Notes: generated by a model not told the origin, from the letters alone. 64,000 bases of DNA from Uliginosibacterium aquaticum (GCF_012972705.2 NZ_JABCSC020000001.1:1364001-1428000), one strand, 5' to 3'. Shown: positions 7,701-17,445, numbered from the stretch's first letter. A program made the numbers and translations.

Positions 7701-9413
7701 TCACGCTGGCTCGAAATATTCCAGCATCAGCTGCAGGCTCTGCACGCCCTGCCATTCGTTACTGGAGAGGCGGTAGGCGGCGCGGATGCGGGCGGGCACG
7801 TTCTCGGCACAGTTAAAGCGCACGGCTTCGAACACGGCGCCGGGCTTGGCCAGTTCAAGCTTGAGGTGACGATCCTTCATCAGGCGCTGGCGCCTGACCT
7901 CGAACACATCCTCGAAGAGCGGCGCTGCGAAGCCCTGACCCCAGATTTCGTCATCGAGCAGGCGCGCGGTTTCCAGACTCATGTAGCCGGTCTCCAGTGC
8001 GCCGTCGGTCTCCAGCGTGCGCTGCAGCTCGTTGGGTGGCACCAGCTCGGCTACGGTGTCGGCAAAGATCTGGCGGAAGCGCGCGAAATCGCGCTCGCGG
8101 ATCGTCAGGCCGGCCGCCATCGCGTGGCCGCCGAATTTCAGGATCAGGTCCGGATGGCGCTTGGTGATCAGATCCAGCGCATCGCGTAGGTGCAGGGCCG
8201 GGATGCTGCGGCCCGAACCCTTGATCTCGCCGCCATCATCGTCGCGCTCGCTGGCGCGGGCGAAGGCAATGGTCGGGCGGTGAGCCTGATCCTTGATGCG
8301 GCCGGCGACGATGCCGATCACGCCCTGATGCCATTCGGGTTCAAACAGCGCGATGGCCGGTCCTTCGTCGATGCGCGTGGCATCCAGCGTGGCAAGCGCG
8401 GCGTCGCGCATCTCGGCCTCGATCTCGCGCCGCTCGACGTTCAGATTCTGCAATTCCTGAGCGATGGTGAAGGCGCGGGCATAGTCGTCGGTGATCAGGC
8501 ATTCGATGCCGAGGCTCATGTCGGACAAGCGCCCGGCGGCATTCAGGCGCGGGCCCAGTGCAAAGCCCATGTCAAAGGGCGTGGCGCGCGCCGGGTTGCG
8601 CCCGGCCACGGCGAAGAGCGCGCGGATGCCGGCGCACATGCGATCCGAGCGCATGCGGGCGATGCCCTGGCGCACCAGCAGGCGGTTGTTGGGGTCGAGC
8701 TTGACGACGTCGGCTACCGTGCCGAGCGCCACCAGATCCAGCAGGCTGGCGAGGTTGGGCGCCGGGTTAGCCTCGTTGTAGATGCCGCGCGTACGCAGTT
8801 CGGCGCGCAGGGCCAGCGCGGTGTAGAACATCACGCCCACGCCCGCCAGATTCTTGCTCTCGAATGTGCAGCCGGGCTGGTTCGGATTCACGATCACTTC
8901 TGCGCCGGGCAGGGTGTCGCCGGGCAGGTGGTGGTCGGTGACCAGCACGGTCATGCCCAGGGCCTGAGCCGCGGCAACGCCATCCACGCTGGCGATGCCG
9001 TTGTCCACGGTGATCAGGATGTCTGCTTCGAGGCGCGCTACATCGGCGACGACGCTGGGCGAGAGGCCGTAGCCGTGCACCACGCGGTCCGGCACGAAGT
9101 AATGCACGTCACGCGCGCCCAGCAGGCGCAGCGCCCGGATGCCGACCGCGCAGGCGGTGGCGCCGTCGCAGTCGTAGTCCGCCACGATCACCATGCGCGC
9201 CTGCGCTTCGATCGCGTCGGCGAGCAGGCGGGCTGCGTCGGCAACGCCCTTGAGGCCTTCGGGTGGCAGCAGGCCCGCGAGCTCGGTCTTGAGTTCGCTG
9301 GCAGAGTGGATACCGCGTGCGGCGTAGAGGCGGGCCAGCAGCGGGTGCAGGCCGGCGTCCTGCAACTGCCGGGCGGTGCGTGAATCGGCTTGGCGCTGGA
9401 TCAGGCGGGTCAT
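7701..9413 (-). CDS. recJ: Single-stranded-DNA-specific exonuclease RecJ
   Basis: 570 residues, close to the usual length (E. coli about 577). It degrades single-stranded DNA 5' to 3' in RecF-pathway recombination and mismatch repair. The DHH phosphoesterase core is intact: VADYDCDG (Asp79, Asp81, Asp83 region), the VDNGI strand, and TDHHLPGD (about 159-166). The DHHA1 substrate-binding part shows KFGGHAMAAG near residue 430, followed by the OB-fold C terminus. The ATG of MTRLIQRQ overlaps the stop of the upstream RpfE-like gene as ATGA, so I reject longer in-frame starts that read through that gene. The pair RpfE-like gene then recJ is a known betaproteobacterial arrangement. Confidence 0.95.
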   Translation of the reverse strand: MTRLIQRQADSRTARQLQDAGLHPLLARLYAARGIHSASELKTELAGLLPPEGLKGVADAARLLADAIEAQARMVIVADYDCDGATACAVGIRALRLLGARDVHYFVPDRVVHGYGLSPSVVADVARLEADILITVDNGIASVDGVAAAQALGMTVLVTDHHLPGDTLPGAEVIVNPNQPGCTFESKNLAGVGVMFYTALALRAELRTRGIYNEANPAPNLASLLDLVALGTVADVVKLDPNNRLLVRQGIARMRSDRMCAGIRALFAVAGRNPARATPFDMGFALGPRLNAAGRLSDMSLGIECLITDDYARAFTIAQELQNLNVERREIEAEMRDAALATLDATRIDEGPAIALFEPEWHQGVIGIVAGRIKDQAHRPTIAFARASERDDDGGEIKGSGRSIPALHLRDALDLITKRHPDLILKFGGHAMAAGLTIRERDFARFRQIFADTVAELVPPNELQRTLETDGALETGYMSLETARLLDDEIWGQGFAAPLFEDVFEVRRQRLMKDRHLKLELAKPGAVFEAVRFNCAENVPARIRAAYRLSSNEWQGVQSLQLMLEYFEPA

Positions 9414-10522
9414 GCGGGGCGATTCTCGGTAGGGGCCTGCAGCTGTCTGGCTACTGCGGCAGTGCTCAGCGGCTTGCGCCAGAAGGCCCAGCGGGCGTGG
9501 CGCGGCAGCCGTGCGCTGAGCAGGCGTTTGTCGGATGGCGCGTGCAGCGTAATGTTGTGAACGCGCCCGGCCTGCCAGGCCGCGAGCAGTGGCTGCAGCA
9601 GTTCCTTGTCGAGGGCCTGCAGGCCACCCAGCCAGGCGTTGAAGTCGCCCATCTGCGCGGCTTCCTGCAAGCGGCCGTCGTGCAGCCAGCTGTGGCCGGG
9701 CAGGCCGGCGATGAGGCGCGCGGGGCTGTCGATGAGCTGGCAACCGGCCCGGCGGGCGAGGCCGCGCAGCAGTGGGTCCGGGCTGCACAGGTGGGTGGTG
9801 GGCGCTTGCAGCCCCTCTCCCCCGGCCCCTCTCCCCTCCGGGGCGAGGGGAGTCTCCCCCCAGAACCACAGGGCATTCGGCGCGAGCTGGCCGCGTTCGC
9901 TGCGGGCCTGGCTCACCGGGTGATTATGCAGGGTGACCTGGATTTCGTTGGCCAACCGGTTCCAGCGCCGGGCGTCCTCGCCTTCCGGAGGGAAGAAGGC
10001 CACCGGCCGGCCCAGCACTTCGGCCAGCGGGTGGAAGCGGGCGTGGATAGGCTCTTTGGCCAGTAGGTAGAAGCGCTCCGGGCTGGTGGCAAGCCATTGG
10101 CCCATGTCGCCAAACTCGGTGTTCAGGGCGGTGATCAGGGCGCTGACTTCGTCCGGCGGCAAGGCCAGTTCGCGCGGGCCGCGCAGGAGCAGGGCGTCGG
10201 AGGCGAAGCTGAGCGAGACCGGGTCGGCGCACAAGACGTGCGTTGCGGCGGTCGTGGGCTGCGTGTCTTCGCCAGCCAGACGCAACGCTGCCCAGGGCAG
10301 TTCGCTGGCGCCGAACTGAGCAGGAAGCCACTGTGACCAGGGCTCCGCCGCCTGCTCGCGGGTGTCGCCGCGCCCGAGCAGGGTGGCCAGCGCAGGCAGA
10401 TCAAGTTGCTGGAGGGAGGCCGTGATGCCGCTGCCGGGCCAGACGAGGCCGGGCAGAACAAGCGTGACGCGGATGGGCTCGCTGTGCTTGGGGCGGGTGC
10501 CCATGCTGGGATGAAAACTCAC
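9410..10522 (-). CDS. RpfE-type conserved protein (phosphoglycerate-mutase-like fold)
   Basis: About 370 residues, starting at a GTG (an ATG six codons in is also possible; neither has a clear Shine-Dalgarno). The N terminus, IRVTLVLPGLVWP, and the neighbourhood directly upstream of recJ match the family annotated in beta- and gammaproteobacteria as regulatory protein RpfE, related to alkaline-phosphatase-superfamily phosphoglycerate mutases. Its biochemical role is not settled. The four-base overlap with recJ shows coupling. Oddity: a low-complexity stretch in the middle, PLAPEGRGAGGEGLQ, is encoded by a palindromic C/G-rich repeat and looks like an in-frame repeat insertion. Confidence 0.65.
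   Translation of the reverse strand: MSFHPSMGTRPKHSEPIRVTLVLPGLVWPGSGITASLQQLDLPALATLLGRGDTREQAAEPWSQWLPAQFGASELPWAALRLAGEDTQPTTAATHVLCADPVSLSFASDALLLRGPRELALPPDEVSALITALNTEFGDMGQWLATSPERFYLLAKEPIHARFHPLAEVLGRPVAFFPPEGEDARRWNRLANEIQVTLHNHPVSQARSERGQLAPNALWFWGETPLAPEGRGAGGEGLQAPTTHLCSPDPLLRGLARRAGCQLIDSPARLIAGLPGHSWLHDGRLQEAAQMGDFNAWLGGLQALDKELLQPLLAAWQAGRVHNITLHAPSDKRLLSARLPRHARWAFWRKPLSTAAVARQLQAPTENRPA
9811..9852. repeat. Palindromic C/G-rich repeat inside the RpfE-like gene
   Basis: Two copies of CCCCTCTCCCC lie in tandem, the second running into CTCCCCTC-loop-GAGGGGAG, an 8-bp stem. This type of sequence is normally a dispersed intergenic repeat in proteobacteria. Here it is in frame and translated as PLAPEGRGAGGEGLQ. 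Confidence 0.55.
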
Positions 10523-10614
10523 AGGATTTTCAAGGCCGAATAGGGCGCTAAAGAAAGGCGCAAAAAAGGGCGCGGGGTGCGCCAGAGGCCGGGGCAGTGT
10601 AGCATTGCCGCGCC

Positions 10615-11868
10615 ATGAAATTTCCTCTCCTTGTCGGGCTGCGCTATGTGCGCGCCAAGCGTCGCAATGCCTCGGGCGGCGGCTTCATTTCCTTCATTTC
10701 CTTTGCCTCGATGGCAGGCATTGCGCTGGGCGTGATGGCCCTGATCGTGGTGCTATCGGTCATGAACGGCTTTCAGGAAGAGCTGCGCAACCGCATTCTC
10801 GGCGTAGCGGCGCATGCGCAGATCCTGTCCTTCGATGGCAGTCTGCAGAACTGGCGCGCCTACAGTGCCAAGGCGCTTGAGCGCAAGGATGTACTCGCGG
10901 CCGCGCCCTTTGTGCAGCAGCAGGCGATGTTCTCGATGGATCAGGCCGTGCGCGGTAGCGTGATTCGTGGCATCGATCCGGCACTGGAGGACACCGTGGC
11001 CGACTTCGCCCGCTTCATGCGCTCGGGCGAGCTGGGCGACCTGAAGCCAGGCGAGTTCGGCGTGATTCTGGGGCGTGAGTTGTCGCTTGCGCTGGGGGTA
11101 CGGCAGGGCGACAAGGTGACCCTGATCGCTCCACAGGGGCTGGTGACGCCGGCCGCCGTGCTGCCGCGCGTGAAGCAGTTCCGCGTGGTGGGCGTGTTCG
11201 AGGCCGGCATGTATGAGTACGACTCGGGTCTGGCCCTGATCCACATGAAGGATGCGCAGACGCTCTACCAGATGGGTGACGCGGTGAGCGGCGTACGCCT
11301 GCGCCTGGCCGATCTGTTCAAGGCGCGTCAGGTGGCGAGCGAGCTGGGCGGGCAACTGCCGCAGGATGCCTTCGTGAGCGACTGGACCCAGAGCCATGCG
11401 AATTTCTTCCGTGCCGTGCAGATGGAAAAAACGGTGATGTTCATCATCCTGTCGCTGATCGTGGCGGTGGCCGCTTTCAACATCGTTTCCGCGCTGGTCA
11501 TGGCAGTGCAGGACAAGAAGGCCGATATTGCGATTTTGCGCACCCTGGGCGCCAGCCCGGCCGAGGTGATGACGATCTTCGTGATCCAGGGCGCCACCAT
11601 GGGCCTGATCGGTCTGGGGGTCGGCACCCTTGGCGGTGTGTTGCTCGCGAAGAACATCAGCACCATCGTGCCGTGGATCGAACGCACCTTCCACATGCAG
11701 TTCCTCGCCAAGGACGTGTACTACATCTCGGATCTGCCCTCGCAATTGCTGTGGGGTGACGTGGTCGGCGTGCTCGGGGTGGCCTTCGTGCTGACCGTGG
11801 TGGCCACGCTCTATCCGAGCTGGCGAGCTTCGCGCATCAATCCGGCGGAGGCGCTGCGCTATGAGTGA
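10615..11868 (+). CDS. lolC: Lipoprotein-releasing ABC transporter permease (LolC/LolE/LolF family)
   Basis: 417 residues with the MacB/LolE architecture: one transmembrane helix near the N terminus (about residues 24-45), a large periplasmic domain, and three C-terminal helices beginning near [12 protein letters not shown]. The family extracts outer-membrane lipoproteins from the inner membrane and hands them to LolA. The C-terminal [18 protein letters not shown] motif is typical. It overlaps lolD by eight bases. No second permease gene is adjacent, so this may be the single-permease form (LolF) working as a homodimer with LolD, as described for many proteobacteria lacking LolE; the genome outside the window could still hold another copy. 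Confidence 0.92.
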   Translation: MKFPLLVGLRYVRAKRRNASGGGFISFISFASMAGIALGVMALIVVLSVMNGFQEELRNRILGVAAHAQILSFDGSLQNWRAYSAKALERKDVLAAAPFVQQQAMFSMDQAVRGSVIRGIDPALEDTVADFARFMRSGELGDLKPGEFGVILGRELSLALGVRQGDKVTLIAPQGLVTPAAVLPRVKQFRVVGVFEAGMYEYDSGLALIHMKDAQTLYQMGDAVSGVRLRLADLFKARQVASELGGQLPQDAFVSDWTQSHANFFRAVQMEKTVMFIILSLIVAVAAFNIVSALVMAVQDKKADIAILRTLGASPAEVMTIFVIQGATMGLIGLGVGTLGGVLLAKNISTIVPWIERTFHMQFLAKDVYYISDLPSQLLWGDVVGVLGVAFVLTVVATLYPSWRASRINPAEALRYE

Positions 11869-12553
11869 AGTTGCGATGAACGAATGTGTGTTACAGGCCC
11901 GTGGCCTGTCCAAGGCTTATGGCAGTGGTGATGCGGCCGTGCATGTGCTGAGTGGCGTGAGCCTCACCGTGGGCAAGGGTGAAACCCTGTCCATCATCGG
12001 CGCCTCGGGTTCGGGCAAGAGCACGCTGCTGCATCTCCTGGGCGGGCTGGATACCCCCAGCGCCGGCTCGGTGGAGCTGCTGGGCCGTCCGCTGACCTCG
12101 ATGAACGAGGCCGAGCGTGGCCGCATGCGCAATCAGGCGATGGGCTTCGTGTACCAGTTTCACCACCTGCTGCCGGAATTCACTGCGCTGGAGAACGTGG
12201 CCATGCCGCTGGTGATTCGTGGCCTACCCATGCCGGTGGCGCATGGCCGGGCGGCGAAGATGCTGGAGTCCGTCGGCCTCGGTCACCGCCTCACGCATAC
12301 GCCGGGAGAACTCTCTGGGGGGGAGCGCCAGCGTGCCGCGATTGCCCGTGCGCTGGTCACCGAGCCGCGCGTGCTGCTGGCCGATGAACCCACTGGCAAC
12401 CTCGATCGGCAGACCGCCGCGACGGTCTTCGACCTGATGCTGGACCTGAACGAACGTTTGGGCACCGCCCTGGTGATCGTGACCCACGATCCGGAACTGG
12501 CCAGGCGTGCTGGCAGGGTATTGAACCTGCGTGACGGAGTGCTGGAGGGCTGA
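11861..12553 (+). CDS. lolD: Lipoprotein-releasing ABC transporter ATP-binding protein LolD
   Basis: 230-residue ATPase that powers lipoprotein release. Walker A is GASGSGKS (residues 47-54), the ABC signature LSGGERQR (151-158), and Walker B VLLADEP with catalytic Glu176, then the H-loop VIVTHD. Start at the ATG overlapping the end of the permease gene; an ATG five codons later is possible. It forms a two-gene operon with the permease and ends 15 bases before the convergent GGDEF/EAL gene, with no clear intrinsic terminator between. Confidence 0.94.
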   Translation: MSEVAMNECVLQARGLSKAYGSGDAAVHVLSGVSLTVGKGETLSIIGASGSGKSTLLHLLGGLDTPSAGSVELLGRPLTSMNEAERGRMRNQAMGFVYQFHHLLPEFTALENVAMPLVIRGLPMPVAHGRAAKMLESVGLGHRLTHTPGELSGGERQRAAIARALVTEPRVLLADEPTGNLDRQTAATVFDLMLDLNERLGTALVIVTHDPELARRAGRVLNLRDGVLEG

Positions 12554-12568
12554 TGGCGCGCGCCCGGC

Positions 12569-15013
12569 TCAATGTGGGTCGGGGGTGTCGGCGAGCAGCA
12601 GAGTCAGTGCCGGATGTGCCACCGGGCGACTGAACAGATAGCCCTGGCCGCCGTCGCAGCCGAGTTGCCGGAGAATGGCGGCCTGTTCAGGGCTTTCGAT
12701 GCCTTCGGCAATGATTGCCATATGCAGCGAGCCGGCGAGTGCCACCATGGCCTTGACGATGGCAACGCCATCCTTCTTTTCCGGCAGGTGGGTGATGAAG
12801 GAGCGGTCGATCTTGATGCGGTCGATTGGCAAGTCGCGCAGGATGCTCAGCGACGAGTAGCCGGTGCCGAAGTCATCAATGCTGACGGCAATACCCAGGC
12901 GTTTGAGCGCGCCGAGAATCTCGATGCTGCGCTCGATGACCTGCAGCGTACTCTCGGTGATCTCGATCTCCAGCGCCCCGGCGGGGAAACCCGTCTGGGC
13001 CAGGGTCTCGCTCAGGGTCTGGATGAAGTCTTCGCGGCGAAACTCGCGTGCCGATACGTTGACGGCCAGGCGTAACTGCTCGCCCGCTGCATTCCTGAGC
13101 CCCGCGATATCACGACAGGCGCGCTCCAGGACCCAGCGCCCGAGGCTGTCAATCACGCCGCTTTCCTCCGCGATGGGAATGAAGCGATCCGGCGGCACCA
13201 TGCCCAGTTCCGGGTGCTGCCAGCGCAACAAGGCCTCAACGCCGAAAATCTGCCCGTTGGCCAGCTCGACCTGGGGCTGGTAGAGCACGCTGAGCTGCTT
13301 TTCCTCGATGGCGTAGCGCAGGCCCTGTTCCAGCAGCAGGCGCTCGTTGGTGTGTGCCGCCATCTCCTGTGAGTAGAAACAGTAGCGGTTGCGCCCTGCC
13401 GATTTGGCCGAGTACATCGCGATGTCGGCCGCACGCATGAGCAGGTGTTGGTTGTTGCCGTTCGCGGGGTATACGGCGATACCGATGCTGGCGGAGACAG
13501 TGATTTTCTGGCCGCTCAGGCTGACCGGCAGGCGCACCGTGTTGAGGATCTTGCGGGCCAGCTCTGCCGCGTATTTTTCATTGGCACCGCTGGCCAGAAT
13601 CACGAATTCGTCGCCTCCGAGGCGGGCCACGGTGTCGGTGCCGCGCAGGGTGTCGCGCAACCGTCCGGCGATGACACGCAGCAATTCGTCACCGACGCTG
13701 TGGCCCAGGGTGTCGTTGACGACCTTGAAACTGTCTAGATCCAGGAACAGCAGCAGGCAGGAGTGTTTCTGACGGCGAGCCAGTTCGATTGCCTGACCCA
13801 GGCGATCGTCGAAGAGCAGGCGGTTGGGCAGGCCGGTCAGAGGGTCATGGTGAGCGAGATGATTGAGACGCTCCTCGACGACATGGATTTCGCTGACATC
13901 GGAGAAGGCAATGACGAAGTTGCTGATCTGATTGAGCGGGTTGCGCACCACGCTCAGGCTTTGCCAGGCTGGGAAGCGCTCGCCGCTGCGCCGCTGACAC
14001 AGCACCTCACCCTGCCAGTAGCTGTCCGGGCTGGCGGCCAGGGTGGCGAAGAAGGCAGCACTGTCGTGCCCGCCGCGTTGCACGCCGAGCAGCAGGTCGG
14101 TGTCGAAACCCAGCGCTTCGGCCTCGCTGTAGCCGGTGATGCGCGTGAAGGCCGCGTTGACCGCGACCACTTGGCGCTCGGTACTGGCGATGACGATGGC
14201 TTCGGCGGCGGTATGAAAGACAACGCTGGAACGACGCAGACTGTCTTCCGACTGGCGGCGCTGAGTGACATCCTGCAGGATGCCTACTACCCGGCCTTCG
14301 CTGCCGAGGCCGGAATAGGCCCTGACGTTGGCCTCCAGGACATGCGGACCACCGTTGGTGCGCAGGGTACGGAATTCGATGTGCACAGTTTCGCCGCAGC
14401 AGCGGGCCTGGCCCAAGGCTTCTGTGACCCGTTCGCGATCGTCATCGTGCACCCGGGCGGTGAAGGCTTCCCAGGATTCGTCGAGTGGCATCCGGGTATC
14501 GCCGAAGAGCGCGCCTAGATGGCCGTCACCATGCAGGCGGTTGCTCTGCGGCAGCCATTCAAAGACGCCCAGCGAGGCTGCATCCAGTGCCAGCCTGAGG
14601 CGCAGTTCGCTGTTTTCCACCGCGAGCTCCACCTCACGCCGGGCCAGTGCCATCTGAATGGAGGCATGTAGCTCGCGCACATCCCAGGGTTTGACGAGAT
14701 AGCCGAAGGGCCGGCTGGCCAGTGCGCGCTGCAGCGTGTCGTCCTCGGCAAAGGCTGTTAGATAGATCACCGGGATCTGATGGCGCTGCTGGATTTCGGT
14801 GGCTGCCATTACGCCATCCATGGCGCCTTCGAGGTGGATGTCCATCAACACCAGATCGGGGGCGATTTTGGCGATGCAGGCCAGCGCTTGCTCGCCGCTG
14901 CCGACCATGGCGCCTACCCGGTAACCGAAGGACTGGAGCTGGTTCTTGAGGTCGAAGGCGACGATGCGTTCATCCTCGACCAGCATCAGGTTGATGGGTG
15001 TTTGGCTGTTCAT
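12569..15013 (-). CDS. Response regulator with PAS, GGDEF and EAL domains
   Basis: 814 residues: a receiver domain (about 8-120, phospho-acceptor Asp in LVLMDIH, Lys in YLVKPW), two PAS segments (about 140-380), a GGDEF domain and an EAL domain. The diguanylate cyclase site is intact (RLGGDEF) and carries an RxxD inhibitory site, RGTD, five residues earlier. The EAL site is also intact: EALLRW, NVSA, EITES, DDFGTGYSSL and AEGIE. It could therefore both make and degrade cyclic di-GMP. Its ATG overlaps the stop of the upstream kinase gene (ATGA), so the kinase is very probably its phosphodonor. Convergent with lolD. Confidence 0.93.
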   Translation of the reverse strand: MNSQTPINLMLVEDERIVAFDLKNQLQSFGYRVGAMVGSGEQALACIAKIAPDLVLMDIHLEGAMDGVMAATEIQQRHQIPVIYLTAFAEDDTLQRALASRPFGYLVKPWDVRELHASIQMALARREVELAVENSELRLRLALDAASLGVFEWLPQSNRLHGDGHLGALFGDTRMPLDESWEAFTARVHDDDRERVTEALGQARCCGETVHIEFRTLRTNGGPHVLEANVRAYSGLGSEGRVVGILQDVTQRRQSEDSLRRSSVVFHTAAEAIVIASTERQVVAVNAAFTRITGYSEAEALGFDTDLLLGVQRGGHDSAAFFATLAASPDSYWQGEVLCQRRSGERFPAWQSLSVVRNPLNQISNFVIAFSDVSEIHVVEERLNHLAHHDPLTGLPNRLLFDDRLGQAIELARRQKHSCLLLFLDLDSFKVVNDTLGHSVGDELLRVIAGRLRDTLRGTDTVARLGGDEFVILASGANEKYAAELARKILNTVRLPVSLSGQKITVSASIGIAVYPANGNNQHLLMRAADIAMYSAKSAGRNRYCFYSQEMAAHTNERLLLEQGLRYAIEEKQLSVLYQPQVELANGQIFGVEALLRWQHPELGMVPPDRFIPIAEESGVIDSLGRWVLERACRDIAGLRNAAGEQLRLAVNVSAREFRREDFIQTLSETLAQTGFPAGALEIEITESTLQVIERSIEILGALKRLGIAVSIDDFGTGYSSLSILRDLPIDRIKIDRSFITHLPEKKDGVAIVKAMVALAGSLHMAIIAEGIESPEQAAILRQLGCDGGQGYLFSRPVAHPALTLLLADTPDPH

Positions 15014-16431
15014 GGCGAAGTCTCCATGACGGAATCGAGCGGATCGAGAGGGAAGCGTAGGCTGAAGCGTGCCCCCGGTCCGGTCCCGAAGCTGCAGCGG
15101 CCCTTGAGCTGTTCGACCAGCAGGGGCACCAGTTGCAGCCCCAGTGACTGGATGCTGTTCAGATCAAAGTCGGGCGGAAAACCGACACCGTTGTCGGTCA
15201 CAATCAGTTCCAGCTCCTTGGCGTTCAGATGCAGTTCGAGGCCGATTTCGCCGGAACGCCCCTCCGGAAAGGCGTGTTTGAAGGCATTGGTCACCAGTTC
15301 GTTGACGATCAGGCCGCAGGGAATGGCGCGGTCGAGGTCGAGAAATTGCGGCCCCGAGGGCAGGGCCCGGCGCAGGCTGATGTGCGCACTCTCTTCGCGG
15401 TAGCTGCTGAGCAACAATTGGGCGAGGCGTTCAAGGTATTCGCCCAGATCCACGCGCGAGTAATCCTTGCGTTCATAGAGCAGCTGATGGGTCAGCGCCA
15501 TCGCCCGTACGCGGCTCTGGCTCTCGCTGAGAATGGCGCGCAGTCGTGGTTCCTGGGTGTGGGTGGCCTGCAGGTTGAGCAGGCTGGCGATGACTTGCAG
15601 GTTGTTCTTGACGCGGTGGTGTACCTCGTTGAGCAGCACGGTTTTTTCTTCCAGCGCCTTTTCCAGGGTTTGCTGTACCCGGCGGCGTTCGGTGATGTCC
15701 ACGATGGAAGCCAGAACCATCCGCCCTTCTTCGGTTTCGATCGGGTTGAGGCCGATCTCAACTGGAAACTCCGTGCCGTCGGCCCGCCGCGCGAAGAGGT
15801 CGCGGCCGACGCCCATCGGGCGGGGCTGGGATTCCTTGAGAAAACCGTTGCGGTAACCCACGTGCTCGCCACGCAGGCGCTCGGGGACCAGCATCTCGAT
15901 GGGCTGGCCGATCACGGCGCTGCGTGGAAAACCGAAGAGCTGCTCGGTCTGGGCATTCACCAGAACGATGCAACCCTTGCGATCCACCATCACCATGGCG
16001 CTGGGCGCATATTCCACGACGCGGCGAAAACGCTCTTCCAGGCGTTTACGTTCGGTAATGTCGACGATCGCCGCCAGCACCATGAAACCGTTGCCGGCGT
16101 CTATCGGAGTAAGGCCGATCTCGACCGGGAATTCGCTGCCATCGTGGCGCCGTGCGAAAAGCTCGCGGCCACTGCCCATTGGGCGTGGATGGGGATTGCT
16201 GGAGAAGGCCTGGCGAAAGCCCGGGTGCTGGCCCGCAAAGCGCGCCGGCACCAGCATTTCGATCGGCTGGCCCAGCAGTTCGTCGCGGCTGTAGCCGAAT
16301 ACCCGCTCGGCCTGGGCATTGGCCAGCACTATCTGGCCTTCTTCATTCACCATGACCATGGCGGTGGGCGCCCACTCGACGGCCCGCCGGAAAGACTCGT
16401 CACCGGGAAGGGGGAGAGCGGCGTTATTCAT
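15010..16431 (-). CDS. PAS-PAS sensor histidine kinase (HisKA_2 type)
   Basis: About 473 residues. Two near-identical PAS domains in tandem (about 12-130 and 135-255), each with an MVLASIVDITERRR-like or MVLAAIVDITERKR end, are followed by a HisKA_2 dimerisation/phosphorylation domain with the motif NEVHHRVKNNLQVIASLL, then an HATPase_c domain (IVNELVTN, VTDNGVGFP). No transmembrane segment is visible, so it is a cytoplasmic sensor, perhaps for redox, light or a small ligand. Start taken at the ATG one codon after an in-frame GTG; AGGGAAG lies upstream. Translationally coupled to the GGDEF/EAL response regulator. Confidence 0.92.
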   Translation of the reverse strand: MNNAALPLPGDESFRRAVEWAPTAMVMVNEEGQIVLANAQAERVFGYSRDELLGQPIEMLVPARFAGQHPGFRQAFSSNPHPRPMGSGRELFARRHDGSEFPVEIGLTPIDAGNGFMVLAAIVDITERKRLEERFRRVVEYAPSAMVMVDRKGCIVLVNAQTEQLFGFPRSAVIGQPIEMLVPERLRGEHVGYRNGFLKESQPRPMGVGRDLFARRADGTEFPVEIGLNPIETEEGRMVLASIVDITERRRVQQTLEKALEEKTVLLNEVHHRVKNNLQVIASLLNLQATHTQEPRLRAILSESQSRVRAMALTHQLLYERKDYSRVDLGEYLERLAQLLLSSYREESAHISLRRALPSGPQFLDLDRAIPCGLIVNELVTNAFKHAFPEGRSGEIGLELHLNAKELELIVTDNGVGFPPDFDLNSIQSLGLQLVPLLVEQLKGRCSFGTGPGARFSLRFPLDPLDSVMETSP

Positions 16432-16688
16432 CACCGCTTCCCTGATGAAGAAGGCTGCCCGGGCCGGGCTGTCCGCCGTGGAGTGCCAGGGCTGTGCCGG
16501 AGCTTAAGGCCGACAGGCGCGACAGCCCTGGCGCGAAAGCGGGTAGAGCCAAGGGATTGCACTGACTTCACGCGCAATCTTAGGGCAGCGTCTCCATACA
16601 TTCTTCTCGTGCCCAAAGTCAGGGAATGAGAATTGTTTCTAGCTCTTTCTCAAGCCGATTACCAATCAGATTATTCGCTGTGAGTCGC
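16432..16688. other. Intergenic region upstream of the sensor kinase
   Basis: About 257 bases with no convincing gene. It must contain the promoter of the minus-strand kinase/regulator operon. An AT-rich patch at about 16625-16641 (AATGAGAATTGTTTCTA) partly resembles a Fur box. No hairpin terminator with a T-tract was found for the upstream secreted-protein gene. Confidence 0.4.
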
Positions 16689-17399
16689 TCAGTCGCCGAA
16701 CAGGCCGTACCAGCCAAAGCCGAAGCTGAAGGTCGTGGAATCCTTCACGCCAGCTACCCGGGCAGCAGTGAAATCGATGCCGAATTTGTCCGGAACGGCC
16801 CATACGCGCAGGCCACCAGCCTGGGTCGTTCCGGCGCGTTGCTGGTACTGCGCTTCGGCAAACAGCATCACGCGCTCATGCGCGTCCCACGCCAGCGCGA
16901 TGTTGGCCAGGCGAGCGTTCTGTTGTTCGACGCGATCCCGCGCGCTGCCGAGGTTGGCATGCAGGTTGAGACCGTTCGTGATCTCCCAGCTTGCCAGCAG
17001 CAGGGCGCCATTTTCGACCGGACGATAGCCTTCCCATGCTTCTTCGGCGGCCGGGTAGACGCGGGCGCGGCCAGTCCACAGCTTGGCCCCGAAGCCGACA
17101 GGGCCGAATTTCAGCACATCTGGCGCCCACTTCAGGGCCAGGCTCTGTGCGCTTTCCTTCTGTGCCTCAGGCAGTTTTGTTTCCGAGGCTTCCAGCCCCA
17201 ACTCGAATTCACCCAGCCCGCAAGCCGGTGAAGCGACCCAGCCGCGCGTGTCCTGCGTTTTTTCATACCAGGCTTCGAGCTGGCATTGCTTGTCCCCAAC
17301 GGTCGCGGCATCGTCGGTGCCCAGGGGGCGTCCGGCATGGGCTGGAAGGCTGCTCAGGGCGAGCAGCAGAAGGGCAAGGCGGCAGAGCGGGCGGTGCAA
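16689..17399 (-). CDS. Exported protein of unknown function, probable outer-membrane barrel
   Basis: 236 residues with a clear signal peptide (RLALLLLALSSLPAHAG, cleavage after about residue 22). The mature chain contains GTDDAATVGDKQCQLEAWYE and alternating strands such as LWTGRARVYPAAEE, and ends in aromatic-rich FGFGWYGLFGD, consistent with a small beta-barrel. No ATG fits; a TTG start is preceded by GGAG at about ten bases. A possible Fur box lies 47 bases upstream, which would make it iron-regulated. No enzyme motif seen. Confidence 0.7.
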   Translation of the reverse strand: MHRPLCRLALLLLALSSLPAHAGRPLGTDDAATVGDKQCQLEAWYEKTQDTRGWVASPACGLGEFELGLEASETKLPEAQKESAQSLALKWAPDVLKFGPVGFGAKLWTGRARVYPAAEEAWEGYRPVENGALLLASWEITNGLNLHANLGSARDRVEQQNARLANIALAWDAHERVMLFAEAQYQQRAGTTQAGGLRVWAVPDKFGIDFTAARVAGVKDSTTFSFGFGWYGLFGD

Positions 17400-17445
17400 G
17401 ATGGCATCTCCGTTAGGATGGGGGATGTCATCAGGATAGTCATTG

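Noticed and set aside
8190-9383. A 397-codon open frame antisense to recJ
   Set aside because: Gly/His/Gln-rich translation without domain features; recJ on the other strand has all motifs.
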